A DNA stretch of 64,000 bases from the NCBI GenBank assembly GCA_964461115.1, contig CAYWSX010000001.1, forward strand, positions 62,001 through 126,000. The letters are read 5' to 3'. Made by a program: the position numbers and the translations under genes. The stretch's first letter is position 1, and the number at the start of each line of letters is the position of its first letter. The notes beneath the pieces were generated by a model. That model was not told the DNA's origin and did no database searches. It worked only from the letters and a program-made list of their open reading frames with translations. Source of the DNA: RGIG2134 sp964461115 (GTDB lineage Bacteria > Cyanobacteriota > Vampirovibrionia > Gastranaerophilales > Gastranaerophilaceae). Positions 44,634 through 53,751 of the stretch are shown here, piece by piece.

Positions 44634-45365
44634 TTAAAGAGTTTCTTTAACAATAATATCAAGGTCGTCTGTTAAAACAATCGGAATTTCTTGTCCCGCT
44701 TTAACTCTATAATTGCAGCCTGGTGTTACCGTCCCAACAATCAAACCAACACCTGCGCCGATAGGAAGTCCGATAGCCAAACAAGCAATACCTACAGCAC
44801 CTGATGCAGCACCGATGGCTGCTCCGACACCTGCGCCTACACCAAGCATACCAGCTGTCCACTCAGACATTTTCGCGAAAACGTTCCAGCCTGAACGTTT
44901 TAAAACGCCGTTTTTCTTGTTAACGCTTGCTGAAATTGTTCCTGTCTGACCGTTAGGAAGAACCAAATCGCCCATTGTAATCATTACTTTAGCGTTTCTG
45001 TTCCAAGATTTTCTTGCTTCAAGCTTTTGAACAGTCCCAATAATTTGAGTCCCGGCAGGAAGAAGCAATCTGCCTTCTTCTGTAATAACATTTTTCTTTA
45101 ATACAAAATTAACTTTGTCGCCTTCTTTTAAACCTTTTGTAGTGAAATCCTGCGCAAATGCAATGTTCACTACGTTACCCGAAACAAGTGTAGCCTTGTT
45201 GTCAAAAATACGAACAGTGTTAACTTGTGATTTACCTTTAATATGTTCAATTTTAGGCTGATTTGCAACTTTTGCCTGATCTGCCGCAAGGTTTATTTCC
45301 GCGAAAGCAGAAGCATTCATAGAAAACAATGAAGCCAACAATAATGTTGATAATACTTTTTTCAT
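44634..45365 (-). CDS. Exported glycine-zipper protein
   Basis: A classical signal peptide (MKKVLSTLLLASLFSMNASA then FAE) is followed by a beta-rich domain (about 60-165) with LLLPAGTQIIGTV and GDLVLPNGQTG. Next comes a long glycine/alanine-rich stretch (about 178-218, GVGAAIGAASGAVG and similar), typical of glycine-zipper outer-membrane or envelope proteins. The beta part resembles SH3-like segments of TrbI/VirB10 proteins only in pattern. AGGAA ribosome site and its own terminator. Probably periplasmic or outer-membrane-associated; function unknown. Confidence 0.7.
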   Translation of the reverse strand: MKKVLSTLLLASLFSMNASAFAEINLAADQAKVANQPKIEHIKGKSQVNTVRIFDNKATLVSGNVVNIAFAQDFTTKGLKEGDKVNFVLKKNVITEEGRLLLPAGTQIIGTVQKLEARKSWNRNAKVMITMGDLVLPNGQTGTISASVNKKNGVLKRSGWNVFAKMSEWTAGMLGVGAGVGAAIGAASGAVGIACLAIGLPIGAGVGLIVGTVTPGCNYRVKAGQEIPIVLTDDLDIIVKETL

Positions 45366-45404
45366 ACTTAATTCCTTCTTTTCCTTTATGAGTTGATTAT
45401 ATCA

Positions 45405-46733
45405 TCAGTTGTTTTCAGACGCAACAACGCCCCACATGTCGTATTCATCAGCATCTGTAATTTTCACATCCACGATATCCCCGGGCATAAGCGGTTCTTC
45501 GGCATTTATATAAATCACACCGTCTATTTCAGGCGCATCTCGATATGTACGCCCGACAATAAGTCCGTCATCAGTAATTGTCTCTATAATGCACGGCACA
45601 AATTTATTTATAAAGGATTGATTAATTTCTTTAGAAATTTTTTGCTGAATAAGCATAATTTCTTTTTTTCTTTCATGCTTTATCTTCTCAGGAACTTGTT
45701 CATCCAAATCATATGAGTATGTATTTTTTTCACGCGAATATTCAAATACGCCAAGCCTGTCAAAACGAACCCTGTCGATAAATTCTTTCAAATGATTAAA
45801 ATGTTCTTCTTTTTCGCCCGGGTAACCAACAATAAAGGTGGTTCTAATTGCAACACCTTCAATATTGTCGCGAATTTTTTTGATTAACTTTTCATAACTC
45901 ACACCCGGACGTCTCATTGCACTCAAAATATCAGGATGAGAGTGCTGAAGCGGAATATCTATATATTTTACGATTTTTTTAGAATTTTTAAATATATCAA
46001 TCAACTCATCATCAAACATCGAAGGATACGCATACATAACCCTTATCCACTGCAATTCTTCAACTTTATCAAGCTCTTTCAATAATCTTGCCAAAGAGGG
46101 CTTGTCATAAATATCTATACCGTAACTTGTTGTATCCTGCGCAACCAAAACAATCTCAGACACGCCTTTTTCCGCAAGCTTTCCAGCCTCTTCAACAATA
46201 TTTTCAATAGTCCTTGAGCGGTAAGCCCCTCTCAACTGCGGAATAATGCAATATCCGCATTGATAATTGCAGCCGTCGGCAATTTTAATGTAAGAGCTGG
46301 CACCGACAGTGATTTGTTGGCGTTCAATCATTTCAGGATAGATATATTCGGGCTTTTCTGAAATTTCGTAAATAAATTCCCCATCCTCGTCATTTGCCGC
46401 AACCTTTTTCACGACATCTACTATTTTCCCAATATCGGAAGTCCCTACCATTGCTACCGCCTCGGGAATCGCGTCATGTATTTCCATTTTGTGACGCTGA
46501 GGCAAGCAGCCGGTTACAACAACCTTCTTGCCTTCATCAACCATTTGTAAAATCGACTGTACACTCTCAGACTCTGCATCGTGGATAAACGAGCACGTAT
46601 TTACGATAACTATATCACCCTCATTTTCATCAAGAGTAATCTCAAAACCCGCCTTGGCAAGCATTCCAAGCATTAGTTCACTGTCTACGAGATTTTTGGC
46701 ACAACCGTGGTTGATTAACGCAACTTTTTTCAT
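45405..46733 (-). CDS. rimO: Ribosomal protein S12 methylthiotransferase RimO
   Basis: Radical-SAM enzyme that adds a methylthio group to Asp88 of ribosomal protein S12. Seen: N-terminal UPF0004 domain with CAKNLVDSE and NTCSFIHDA cluster cysteines, TGCLPQRH, the radical-SAM cluster CNYQCGYC, and a C-terminal TRAM domain with IVGRTYRDAPEIDGVIYI. The latter and the RimO-like N-terminus distinguish it from MiaB. 442 residues. Overlaps the preceding glycosyltransferase gene by four bases (ATGA). Confidence 0.94.
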   Translation of the reverse strand: MKKVALINHGCAKNLVDSELMLGMLAKAGFEITLDENEGDIVIVNTCSFIHDAESESVQSILQMVDEGKKVVVTGCLPQRHKMEIHDAIPEAVAMVGTSDIGKIVDVVKKVAANDEDGEFIYEISEKPEYIYPEMIERQQITVGASSYIKIADGCNYQCGYCIIPQLRGAYRSRTIENIVEEAGKLAEKGVSEIVLVAQDTTSYGIDIYDKPSLARLLKELDKVEELQWIRVMYAYPSMFDDELIDIFKNSKKIVKYIDIPLQHSHPDILSAMRRPGVSYEKLIKKIRDNIEGVAIRTTFIVGYPGEKEEHFNHLKEFIDRVRFDRLGVFEYSREKNTYSYDLDEQVPEKIKHERKKEIMLIQQKISKEINQSFINKFVPCIIETITDDGLIVGRTYRDAPEIDGVIYINAEEPLMPGDIVDVKITDADEYDMWGVVASENN

Positions 46734-48403
46734 TTATTTTTCCTTAAAATTGTAAATTGTGGCTCTCCTACTATTTTATACGTAACATGATAATTTTTAA
46801 ATATCCATACGCATAAATTTTGCGCATAATCAATACACATCGTGGATTTTCCGTACTGAGAAGTATCTCTGTCATTTATGACAAAGTACTCGGGCATATT
46901 CTTTGAATAATTATCTATAATAGCCTCTTCCCCGAATGCCTCCACGTACATCGGAACCAAATTATTATAAAAAGAGTCTGTTTTCCGCCCTGTCAGGTAG
47001 TTTATAAATTGCCCTTCGGGTAAAATCACAATCTTATCATCCTTGTCGGTAGTTTCAAGAATCTTTTTTATCAGAAGTTTTGACGATTGCTCTCCGCTTG
47101 CCGCCGGGATATCCCCCTTCTCGGTACCGATACGATATTTCAAAGAAAAAGCTTTATTGATTTCATATGACACGGCAGGAAGTGCAATAATCAAAACCCA
47201 AACGGCAAAAATCGTTTTTAAATTTGATTCGTCTTTTATGTAATAGTTTTTGAGCAAAATCATCAGCGCCGTCAACAAGAAAGGCACATAATAAATCCCG
47301 TAAATACTTACTGCAAGATACATCAAGGATTTGAAAGAAATCAAAAGCGCTGAACAAACAAAAATAAATTCAGGCGGATTTTTATACACCGATTTGAACT
47401 TAATTAACAGCAGCAGAAGCACCAGTGCAGGCAAAAACGTCACACGATAACTCATTTGCAGATGTGCAGAGACACTCAAAAACAAAAAGAATAAACCGGC
47501 ACCAATTAGGGCTGACACAAACTTATTCGGAATTTTTTTGAGTAATTTCAAGACAAACCAACTGGCAAAAGCCAAAATAATGCCGCAAATTGTGTGCACA
47601 ACATTTTGGAATACATAATTACCGTTAAAATAAATCCCCGTTGATTTGTAAAAATAAATCAGGCTCGGCGCCTGTGCAATACGCTTAAAAAGTTCATAAT
47701 TATATATTATATCCCGAAAGCTTAACCCAAGAACAACTAAATTAGAAAATGACAGAACAGGTACAATCAACGCACAAACAACCGCAATATAAACCTCACG
47801 GAAAGATATTTTCTTCACAAAAAAAGCAATGTACGGAAAAATTAGCAAGTACGGCAGAAAATCATATTTAAATGCAACCGAAGCCCCTGCAAATATTAAG
47901 CTTATATAGAAATTTTTGATATTCCCAATTTTTGTGTAGCGGGCAAGGAAAATTAATGACAGGCAAACCGCAATCATACCATATACAACCGCCGACGAAT
48001 AAGGCATTACGTAGTTGAAAATAAGCCCTTTGTAAATACCGATAAATGCAGAATAAAGTGCAATAAAAAAGGAAAATTTTCTCTCTAAAAACTGCCTGCT
48101 TAAAGCATAAATGCAAAATATCAGCAGAGCCGCTGCGGCATTTCCAAAAATATAAAGCGTTGCGACACGGCTTCCGAAGATTTTAAACAAAATCGCGTTC
48201 ATTTGATAAGCCAAAGGTCCGTAAATATTAAAAATATCCTTATAAAGAACCTCTCCATTCATTACCTGCTCAGAAATGAAGTACTCACGTCCTATATCAA
48301 TAATTATATGTCCCTGCTTGCCCCAAAAGAGCGCTAAGCCTGTAAAAACAAACAGAGCAAGAATTGCAAGCGTTATCCAATCTTTTTTTTCAATCTTAAG
48401 CAT
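46730..48403 (-). CDS. Polytopic GT-C family glycosyltransferase
   Basis: 557 residues with about ten to twelve membrane helices and a C-terminal soluble domain (about 430-557). The first external loop has DIGREYFISEQVMNGEVLY and the following IYGPLAYQMNA, the pattern of ArnT/PMT-like (GT39/GT83) transferases that use polyprenyl-phosphate sugars, with the acidic catalytic Asp in DIGRE. The sugar and acceptor (lipid A, protein or cell-wall polymer) are unknown. Coupled to rimO by a four-base overlap, probably without functional link. Confidence 0.8.
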   Translation of the reverse strand: MLKIEKKDWITLAILALFVFTGLALFWGKQGHIIIDIGREYFISEQVMNGEVLYKDIFNIYGPLAYQMNAILFKIFGSRVATLYIFGNAAAALLIFCIYALSRQFLERKFSFFIALYSAFIGIYKGLIFNYVMPYSSAVVYGMIAVCLSLIFLARYTKIGNIKNFYISLIFAGASVAFKYDFLPYLLIFPYIAFFVKKISFREVYIAVVCALIVPVLSFSNLVVLGLSFRDIIYNYELFKRIAQAPSLIYFYKSTGIYFNGNYVFQNVVHTICGIILAFASWFVLKLLKKIPNKFVSALIGAGLFFLFLSVSAHLQMSYRVTFLPALVLLLLLIKFKSVYKNPPEFIFVCSALLISFKSLMYLAVSIYGIYYVPFLLTALMILLKNYYIKDESNLKTIFAVWVLIIALPAVSYEINKAFSLKYRIGTEKGDIPAASGEQSSKLLIKKILETTDKDDKIVILPEGQFINYLTGRKTDSFYNNLVPMYVEAFGEEAIIDNYSKNMPEYFVINDRDTSQYGKSTMCIDYAQNLCVWIFKNYHVTYKIVGEPQFTILRKNK

Positions 48404-48514
48404 ATGACCAGTTTAGGCTGGAGACGGAAAATAATCAAGAAGCATTGTCAACCTTTTTTCGAGGCAAAGAATTAGAGCCGAAGGATTTACCAATAGAAAA
48501 ATAGCGCAAAGCCG

Positions 48515-48543
48515 GATAGATCCTGAAACAAGTTCAGGATGAC
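48515..48543. repeat. Dispersed palindromic repeat (family B, inverted copy)
   Basis: GATAGATCCTGAAACA followed by AGTTCAGGATGAC; the inverse of the 1193-1221 copy and the most symmetrical (ATCCTGAA...TTCAGGAT). It lies in the gap between the glycosyltransferase start and fliI. Confidence 0.7.
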
Positions 48544-48563
48544 GCGTGGGTGAATAGCAGTAA

Positions 48564-48581
48564 AGCAGGTCGGGCAATGCC
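48564..48581. repeat. Short dispersed repeat (family D, copy 1)
   Basis: AGCAGGTCGGGCAATGCC, matching in inverted form GGCAATGCCCGACCTAC at 60702-60718. Confidence 0.55.
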
Positions 48582-48622
48582 AACAGCGCCGGTCTGAAAA
48601 AATCATCAGATACAGCACCAAG

Positions 48623-49972
48623 CTAGACTTCTACATTCTCCATCATTGAAATCAATGATGAAATCGTCGTCTCCATAGACACACTATCGGCAACTCTTTG
48701 CTGCAAAAAGCCGTTTATCTGAGGCATCATCTCAATTGCGATATCCAAACGAGGGTTAGAGCCATGCTGGTACATACCGACGTCAATCAAATCTTTGTTG
48801 TCGCGATACATAGCAAGAAGTTTACGCATTTTACTCGCAGCTTCTTTATGCTCAGGGGTTGCAATCTCCGACATCAACCTCGAGATACTTCCCAAAACAT
48901 CAATCGCAGGATAATGGTTCATCTCGGCAACTTTTCTGGATAAAAATATGTGTCCGTCAACAATACCGCGAACCGTGTCAACAACAGGGTCGTTGATGTC
49001 GTCGCCTTCCATTAAAACCGTATAAAGCGCGGTTATAGAACCTCTTTCAGAGTTGCCCGTTCTTTCCAGCACCTTTTGCAGCCAAGAAAAAATTGAAGGC
49101 GGATAACCTTTCATAGTAGGCGGCTCCCCGATAGACAGACCGACTTCACGACCTGCCATTGCACATCTGGTAACCGTATCTGTCATAAGAAAAACTTTTT
49201 TGCCTTGATCTCTAAAATATTCGCAAACTGCCGTCGCAGTCTGAAGACACTTCATACGAATCAGAGGCGGTTGGTCGCCTGTGGAACAGACAAGTACGGA
49301 TTTCCTCATCCCCTCTTCACCAAGAGAATTCTCAATAAATTCCTTAACTTCCCGCCCCCGCTCTCCGATTAGAGCAACAACGTTTACATCAGCGTCAGAG
49401 TTCCGCGCAATCATCCCAAGCATAGTACTTTTTCCGACTCCCGAGCCTGCGAACAAGCCCATGCGCTGCCCGCCGCCAAGCGTCAAACAAGAATCAATCG
49501 CGCGTACACCCGTTGAAAACATCTGCGTAATAATCGGACGTTCAAACGCATCAGGAGGAGGGCCGTCAATAGAACGCCATGTAGCCCCGGAAACATCTAA
49601 TGGGCGCCCATCAATAGGCTCGCCGAGCGGATTTATTAATCTGCCGAGCAAAAAGTCCCCGACAGGAATTGTAATCGGACGGTTTGTTGTTGAAACAAGA
49701 CTTCCCTGCCCTATTCCGGCGCCATCATACAAAAGCAGAAGCTGCGCCGCATCGCCTTTAAAAGCTACGACTTCTGCTGCTTTTTTTTCGCCTTGATAAT
49801 CTTCAATAAAACACAAATCTCCGATTTTAAGTCCGGGAAGCTTAACTTCAACCGTCAGACCTAAAAGCTTTGAAACACTGCCCTTATACTGATACAAAGG
49901 CGTATTGTGCGTAATATCATACGCACGTTGTTTCATATATTCAATAGATTTTTGTGTTGATTGTTCAAGCAT
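48623..49972 (-). CDS. fliI: Flagellar/type III export ATPase FliI
   Basis: Hexameric ATPase that powers or assists export. Walker A GLFAGSGVGKST, the family mark RGSITALYTVLMEGDDINDPV split after the first 14 residues, DGHIFLSRKVAEMNHYPAIDVL, and the N-terminal GDFLLGRLINPLGEPID segment. 449 residues, normal. It is the last gene of the minus-strand rod/ring/export cluster. Distinguished from F1 ATPase beta by the Walker A and the specific C-terminus. Confidence 0.96.
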   Translation of the reverse strand: MLEQSTQKSIEYMKQRAYDITHNTPLYQYKGSVSKLLGLTVEVKLPGLKIGDLCFIEDYQGEKKAAEVVAFKGDAAQLLLLYDGAGIGQGSLVSTTNRPITIPVGDFLLGRLINPLGEPIDGRPLDVSGATWRSIDGPPPDAFERPIITQMFSTGVRAIDSCLTLGGGQRMGLFAGSGVGKSTMLGMIARNSDADVNVVALIGERGREVKEFIENSLGEEGMRKSVLVCSTGDQPPLIRMKCLQTATAVCEYFRDQGKKVFLMTDTVTRCAMAGREVGLSIGEPPTMKGYPPSIFSWLQKVLERTGNSERGSITALYTVLMEGDDINDPVVDTVRGIVDGHIFLSRKVAEMNHYPAIDVLGSISRLMSEIATPEHKEAASKMRKLLAMYRDNKDLIDVGMYQHGSNPRLDIAIEMMPQINGFLQQRVADSVSMETTISSLISMMENVEV

Positions 49973-49979
49973 TTAAAAT

Positions 49980-52088
49980 TTATCCGAAATTGTACTCTGA
50001 CATATAAGACTCGCCGATTGTATCGACCGCCTCAACCTTGATATCCGTAATCAATTCGCTGTATGAAATAACAACGATTGTCGGGATATGGCGCTCAAGC
50101 AATTGATAAAGCGGAAGACGGATTCTCGGCGAACAAAGAATTACAGGCGAACGACCGATATTTTGATGAACACGAACCATTGTAGTCGCCGCTAATTCAA
50201 TAAGTTCCTGAACCTGCAATGGATTTAACAAGAACATTGTACCAAGTTCCGTTCTCTGACAACTGTCATCAAGTGTTTTTTCCCATTCACTAGAAAGCGT
50301 AAGCGCATACAGAACCTTATCCTGCGTTGAATGAGTAAGACAGATTTGACGTCCGAGAGCTGCGCGCAGACGCTCAGAGAGAATATCCGGCTCTTTTGAA
50401 AATCTTGCATAATCGCAAAGCCGTTCAAAAATAAATATAACATCCTTAATCGAAACACGCTCACGGATGAGATTTACAAATATTTTTCTCAAATCGCTGG
50501 TCGAAATAATCGTCGGAACCAAGTCATTGACAAGCGTAGGGTCTTGAGACTTAACAAGCTCCATAAGTTTCAGAACATCCGTTTTTGTCATAACTTCATC
50601 AACATATTTTCTTACGCTGTCTTGAAGGTGGTTAACAACAACGTCTGTCGGGTCAATTGCCGTAATATTATCATCAGGACCGATACTATCTTTCGAAATC
50701 CAGTACGCCTGAGTCTGATATGTAGGGTCAAGTCCGATAATTGCGTCATTAGGAACAGACTTGTTCATTGCGTCCCATTGATCGGCAAGCACCATAACTT
50801 TGCCCGGATATACAAAACCTGCAGCAACACGGTTATTACGTATCTGAATAGAGTACTCGTTAGCGTCCAGAGCGCTTGAGTCCATAATTCTTATGTTTGG
50901 AATAATAAAGCCGAGTTCATCAGTGACACGCTGTCTTAGAGCCGCAATTTTAGCCAAAAGCTGACCGTCCTGCTCAGGATCGGCAATACTTAACAAGCCC
51001 GTTCCGACCTGCAATGCCAGTACATCAACACCCAAGCGTTCATACATACGGTTAGGGTTAACCAAATCCTGCATATTTTGTTTAACAGCGTCTAATTGCC
51101 CTAATTGAGCCGCCACATCCTGATTTACCTGAGACGTAAACCATGCAATACCGATTACAATAATAAATATAATAAACGGCCAAGCGGGAAGCCCTGTAAT
51201 AGGGCAACTAACTATAATTAAACCGAAAAACAAGCAAGCAAGCAGCAAACTCTTAGGCTTACTCATTACCTGAACAACCAGGTCAGAGCCCAGTGAAGAG
51301 CCTTGCGCAGACGAACGAGTCATGATAATACCTGCCGAAATCGCCATCAAAAGCGAAGGCAATTGGGCAGACAAGCCGTCACCTACCGTCAATGTTGTAT
51401 AGTGAGACACCGCGTCAGCCGCAGGCATACCATCCATAAGCATACCGACAGCCAAACCGCCTACAATGTTGATTACAACAATTATAATACCTGCGATTGT
51501 ATCACCTTTTACGAATTTCATCGCACCATCCATAGAACCGTACAAGCTGGATTCTCTTTGGAGATCTTCACGCTTTCTTACCGCGTCTTCAGGTGAAATC
51601 AAGCCTGCGTTAAAATCGGCGTCAATCGTCATCTGCTTACCCGGCATTGCGTCTAAGGCGAATCTTGCAGCAACTTCCGCAATACGTTCGGCACCCTTTG
51701 TTACAACCATAAACTGTACAATCGTGATAATCGCGAATATTACAAACCCAACAATCAGGTTTCCACCCGTGACAAACGTTCCGAACGCGTGAATTACTTC
51801 ACCCGCGTCCCCTTTCGCCAAAATCAGACGTGTCGAGGCTATAGACAAAACCAGCCGAAACATCGTACCGATAAGGATAATTGATGGGAATGCCGCCAAT
51901 TCCAACGGTTTTTGCACATATAACGATATCATCAGCAGGGTTATACCAATCGCGATATTCAAGCAGATTGAAAAGTTGATAATCCAAGTCGGCATTTCGA
52001 TAATGAGGATTAAAACCAGCCCCAAAACGAACAACGCCAGAACAAATTCACTTAATACACTGTTACTTCCACCTTGCGGCATTGCCAT
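49980..52088 (-). CDS. flhA: FlhA/SctV-type export gate protein (copy 2)
   Basis: 702 residues with eight membrane helices, FHIPEP-family motif AARFALDAMPGKQMTIDAD, and YGSMDGAMKFVKGD then a cytoplasmic domain ending in LLERHIPTIVVISYSEL. The TIAGIIIVVINI and YGSMDGAMKFVKGD wording is close to SctV proteins of injectisomes, whereas copy 1 reads more like classic FlhA. It has no long charged linker. It lies between fliH and fliI, eight bases from fliI, in a cluster without its own FliPQR/FlhB. Whether it replaces or works alongside copy 1 is unknown. Confidence 0.93.
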   Translation of the reverse strand: MAMPQGGSNSVLSEFVLALFVLGLVLILIIEMPTWIINFSICLNIAIGITLLMISLYVQKPLELAAFPSIILIGTMFRLVLSIASTRLILAKGDAGEVIHAFGTFVTGGNLIVGFVIFAIITIVQFMVVTKGAERIAEVAARFALDAMPGKQMTIDADFNAGLISPEDAVRKREDLQRESSLYGSMDGAMKFVKGDTIAGIIIVVINIVGGLAVGMLMDGMPAADAVSHYTTLTVGDGLSAQLPSLLMAISAGIIMTRSSAQGSSLGSDLVVQVMSKPKSLLLACLFFGLIIVSCPITGLPAWPFIIFIIVIGIAWFTSQVNQDVAAQLGQLDAVKQNMQDLVNPNRMYERLGVDVLALQVGTGLLSIADPEQDGQLLAKIAALRQRVTDELGFIIPNIRIMDSSALDANEYSIQIRNNRVAAGFVYPGKVMVLADQWDAMNKSVPNDAIIGLDPTYQTQAYWISKDSIGPDDNITAIDPTDVVVNHLQDSVRKYVDEVMTKTDVLKLMELVKSQDPTLVNDLVPTIISTSDLRKIFVNLIRERVSIKDVIFIFERLCDYARFSKEPDILSERLRAALGRQICLTHSTQDKVLYALTLSSEWEKTLDDSCQRTELGTMFLLNPLQVQELIELAATTMVRVHQNIGRSPVILCSPRIRLPLYQLLERHIPTIVVISYSELITDIKVEAVDTIGESYMSEYNFG

Positions 52089-52090
52089 CG

Positions 52091-52795
52091 TTAAATACCT
52101 TTAAACGCTTCCCTTAAAACCCCAAGCTGTGTTTTAAAACTCGCATCTGTTACACCGTTTGACGTTTCTACTATCACCGAGCCGTTGTCTATATTTTCAT
52201 CGCCCGTTACTGACATTTTAACCTCAACTTGAGCCATAGACAAAATTTGAGGCATAGACATTTTTACGAATTCAACGTCCTCAGGTGCGACCTTGAGCGT
52301 AACACGCCCCTCTGATTTCCCTGAATCCTTCAAAATATCAGCAATTATATTGAGCAAAATATCTTTATCCTGCTCCACTTCCTTTTTAATGATTGTCCGC
52401 GCAATATCAAGCGCAATATCAAGTACATCCTTGGACATGGTATCCGCAACCTTGTTTTTATAATTGTAAAATTCCTTCAACTCTTCGCGAAGCTCGGCAA
52501 TATCAACCCCTGCCTGCTCCAGTCCCTGATTATAGCCCTCTTTGACAGCCTCTTCTTTCAATGAAACAGCCTCTGATTGCGCACGCGAAACAAGATTTCT
52601 GTCATCAATCCTGCGATAACCTCGACGTCTGTCGCCCCGTCGTCTTTCATCTCTCTGAAGAAAATCAAAATTATCCACGTCAAAAATTTCGACAGGCTGA
52701 ACTTCAGGCTCTTCCTTTTTCGGAGTCTGAACAATTTGTTCTTCAATTTTTGGCTCTTGCTCGGTCTGAACAAGCTTTTTTCGTCTTATTATCAT
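52091..52795 (-). CDS. fliH: FliH-type export stator protein
   Basis: Regulator that holds the FliI ATPase at the export gate. N-terminal charged, disordered part including an arginine-rich patch RDERRRGDRRRGYRR (about 48-62), a coiled coil with the EGYNQGLEQAG-type repeat, and a C-terminal globular domain with TLKVAPEDVEFV and VEVKMSVTGDENIDNGSVIVE. 234 residues, normal. The stop lies two bases before the flhA copy 2 start region, so the genes are tightly coupled. Confidence 0.9.
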   Translation of the reverse strand: MIIRRKKLVQTEQEPKIEEQIVQTPKKEEPEVQPVEIFDVDNFDFLQRDERRRGDRRRGYRRIDDRNLVSRAQSEAVSLKEEAVKEGYNQGLEQAGVDIAELREELKEFYNYKNKVADTMSKDVLDIALDIARTIIKKEVEQDKDILLNIIADILKDSGKSEGRVTLKVAPEDVEFVKMSMPQILSMAQVEVKMSVTGDENIDNGSVIVETSNGVTDASFKTQLGVLREAFKGI

Positions 52796-52801
52796 AATAA
52801 T

Positions 52802-53731
52802 TTATTTTTTACTAAGAACTTTTTCCTCCAAATGCTGGCAGACGATATCAGCAATTCTTGGCGTCAACTTAGGAGCACTGCCTTTTTCAGGAAGTACAAA
52901 ATCTTTTATAAACGGTCTTTCTCTTGAAATCACGCGAGAAACACGCTTCGGATCCGCAGATTTTACAATCTTGCCGACTTTTTTTACAACATTAGGCATA
53001 GACATCTTCGTCGGTGCAGGCATATTCATTTTTATCTCTTCAAGATATTTTGAAACAATGGATTGGTCAAGTTTATGCTCCAAATCATCCATTTTGATAT
53101 ACTCGACTAAAATACTTGCGTCGTCGGGGCTAAATTTTTGCAAAATAGTCTGAACCTTGTCCTGCGGCATTGTACGAAGCACCATAGCAAATGAAACCAA
53201 CTTCAAAAGCTTGGTATCACTGGTACCGGCACCCGGCTGCTGCTTGGACATCTCATCAAGATTGGACATTTTAGCCGCATTCTGAGCCTGCTCCGAAGAC
53301 AGCGCACCTCTTTTTTGCAGTTCCTCAAGCGCCTTATAGTAAGTTTTCTGAACCTGAGCTTCAACAATCTGAATAACCTCAGGCTGAGACATATTTTGCT
53401 TTACGCACTGTTTTGCAATTTCGAAGACAGTAAATGCAATCTGCTGCAAAATTTTGTCGCGGTATTGGCGGGGAATCTTACCATGAATAAGGTCAATAGA
53501 CTTGTGGAAAGTCCACTCGCCGATAAACTGAGTGATAGTATATGCACTTTCTGCCGTATATTGATATTCCGTGTCATTATAAAGAGCCTCTCCCGACATG
53601 TTGCAAAAATTAAGCACAAGGCTGACAATGTAATCCTTATCCGATTTCGAAACATCTTCAGGAATGACAGATGACGCCTGCTGCGCTAAGTTTTTGGCAA
53701 ATTCTTTATATTCGAAATCCGCTATCGGCAC
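52802..53731 (-). CDS. Divergent protein in the FliG position
   Basis: 309 residues between fliF and fliH, where the switch protein FliG normally lies. It is helical throughout, with a C-terminal segment (about 180-240, SFAMVLRTMPQDKVQTILQKF then DDASILVEYI split) reminiscent of FliG-M/armadillo helices. However, the EHPQ-type motif and the charged torque helix of FliG are not recognisable. The C-terminal ~70 residues are basic and differ from FliG-C. FliG by gene order, but an unrelated substitute cannot be excluded. Seven bases from fliH. Confidence 0.55.
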   Translation of the reverse strand: MPIADFEYKEFAKNLAQQASSVIPEDVSKSDKDYIVSLVLNFCNMSGEALYNDTEYQYTAESAYTITQFIGEWTFHKSIDLIHGKIPRQYRDKILQQIAFTVFEIAKQCVKQNMSQPEVIQIVEAQVQKTYYKALEELQKRGALSSEQAQNAAKMSNLDEMSKQQPGAGTSDTKLLKLVSFAMVLRTMPQDKVQTILQKFSPDDASILVEYIKMDDLEHKLDQSIVSKYLEEIKMNMPAPTKMSMPNVVKKVGKIVKSADPKRVSRVISRERPFIKDFVLPEKGSAPKLTPRIADIVCQHLEEKVLSKK

Positions 53732-53751
53732 CTATACACTCCCCGTATATT

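Noticed and set aside
48623..49972. F1 ATP synthase beta subunit
   Set aside because: Walker A GLFAGSGVGKST, the RGSITALYTVLMEGDD stretch and the flagellar neighbours identify the FliI/SctN branch.
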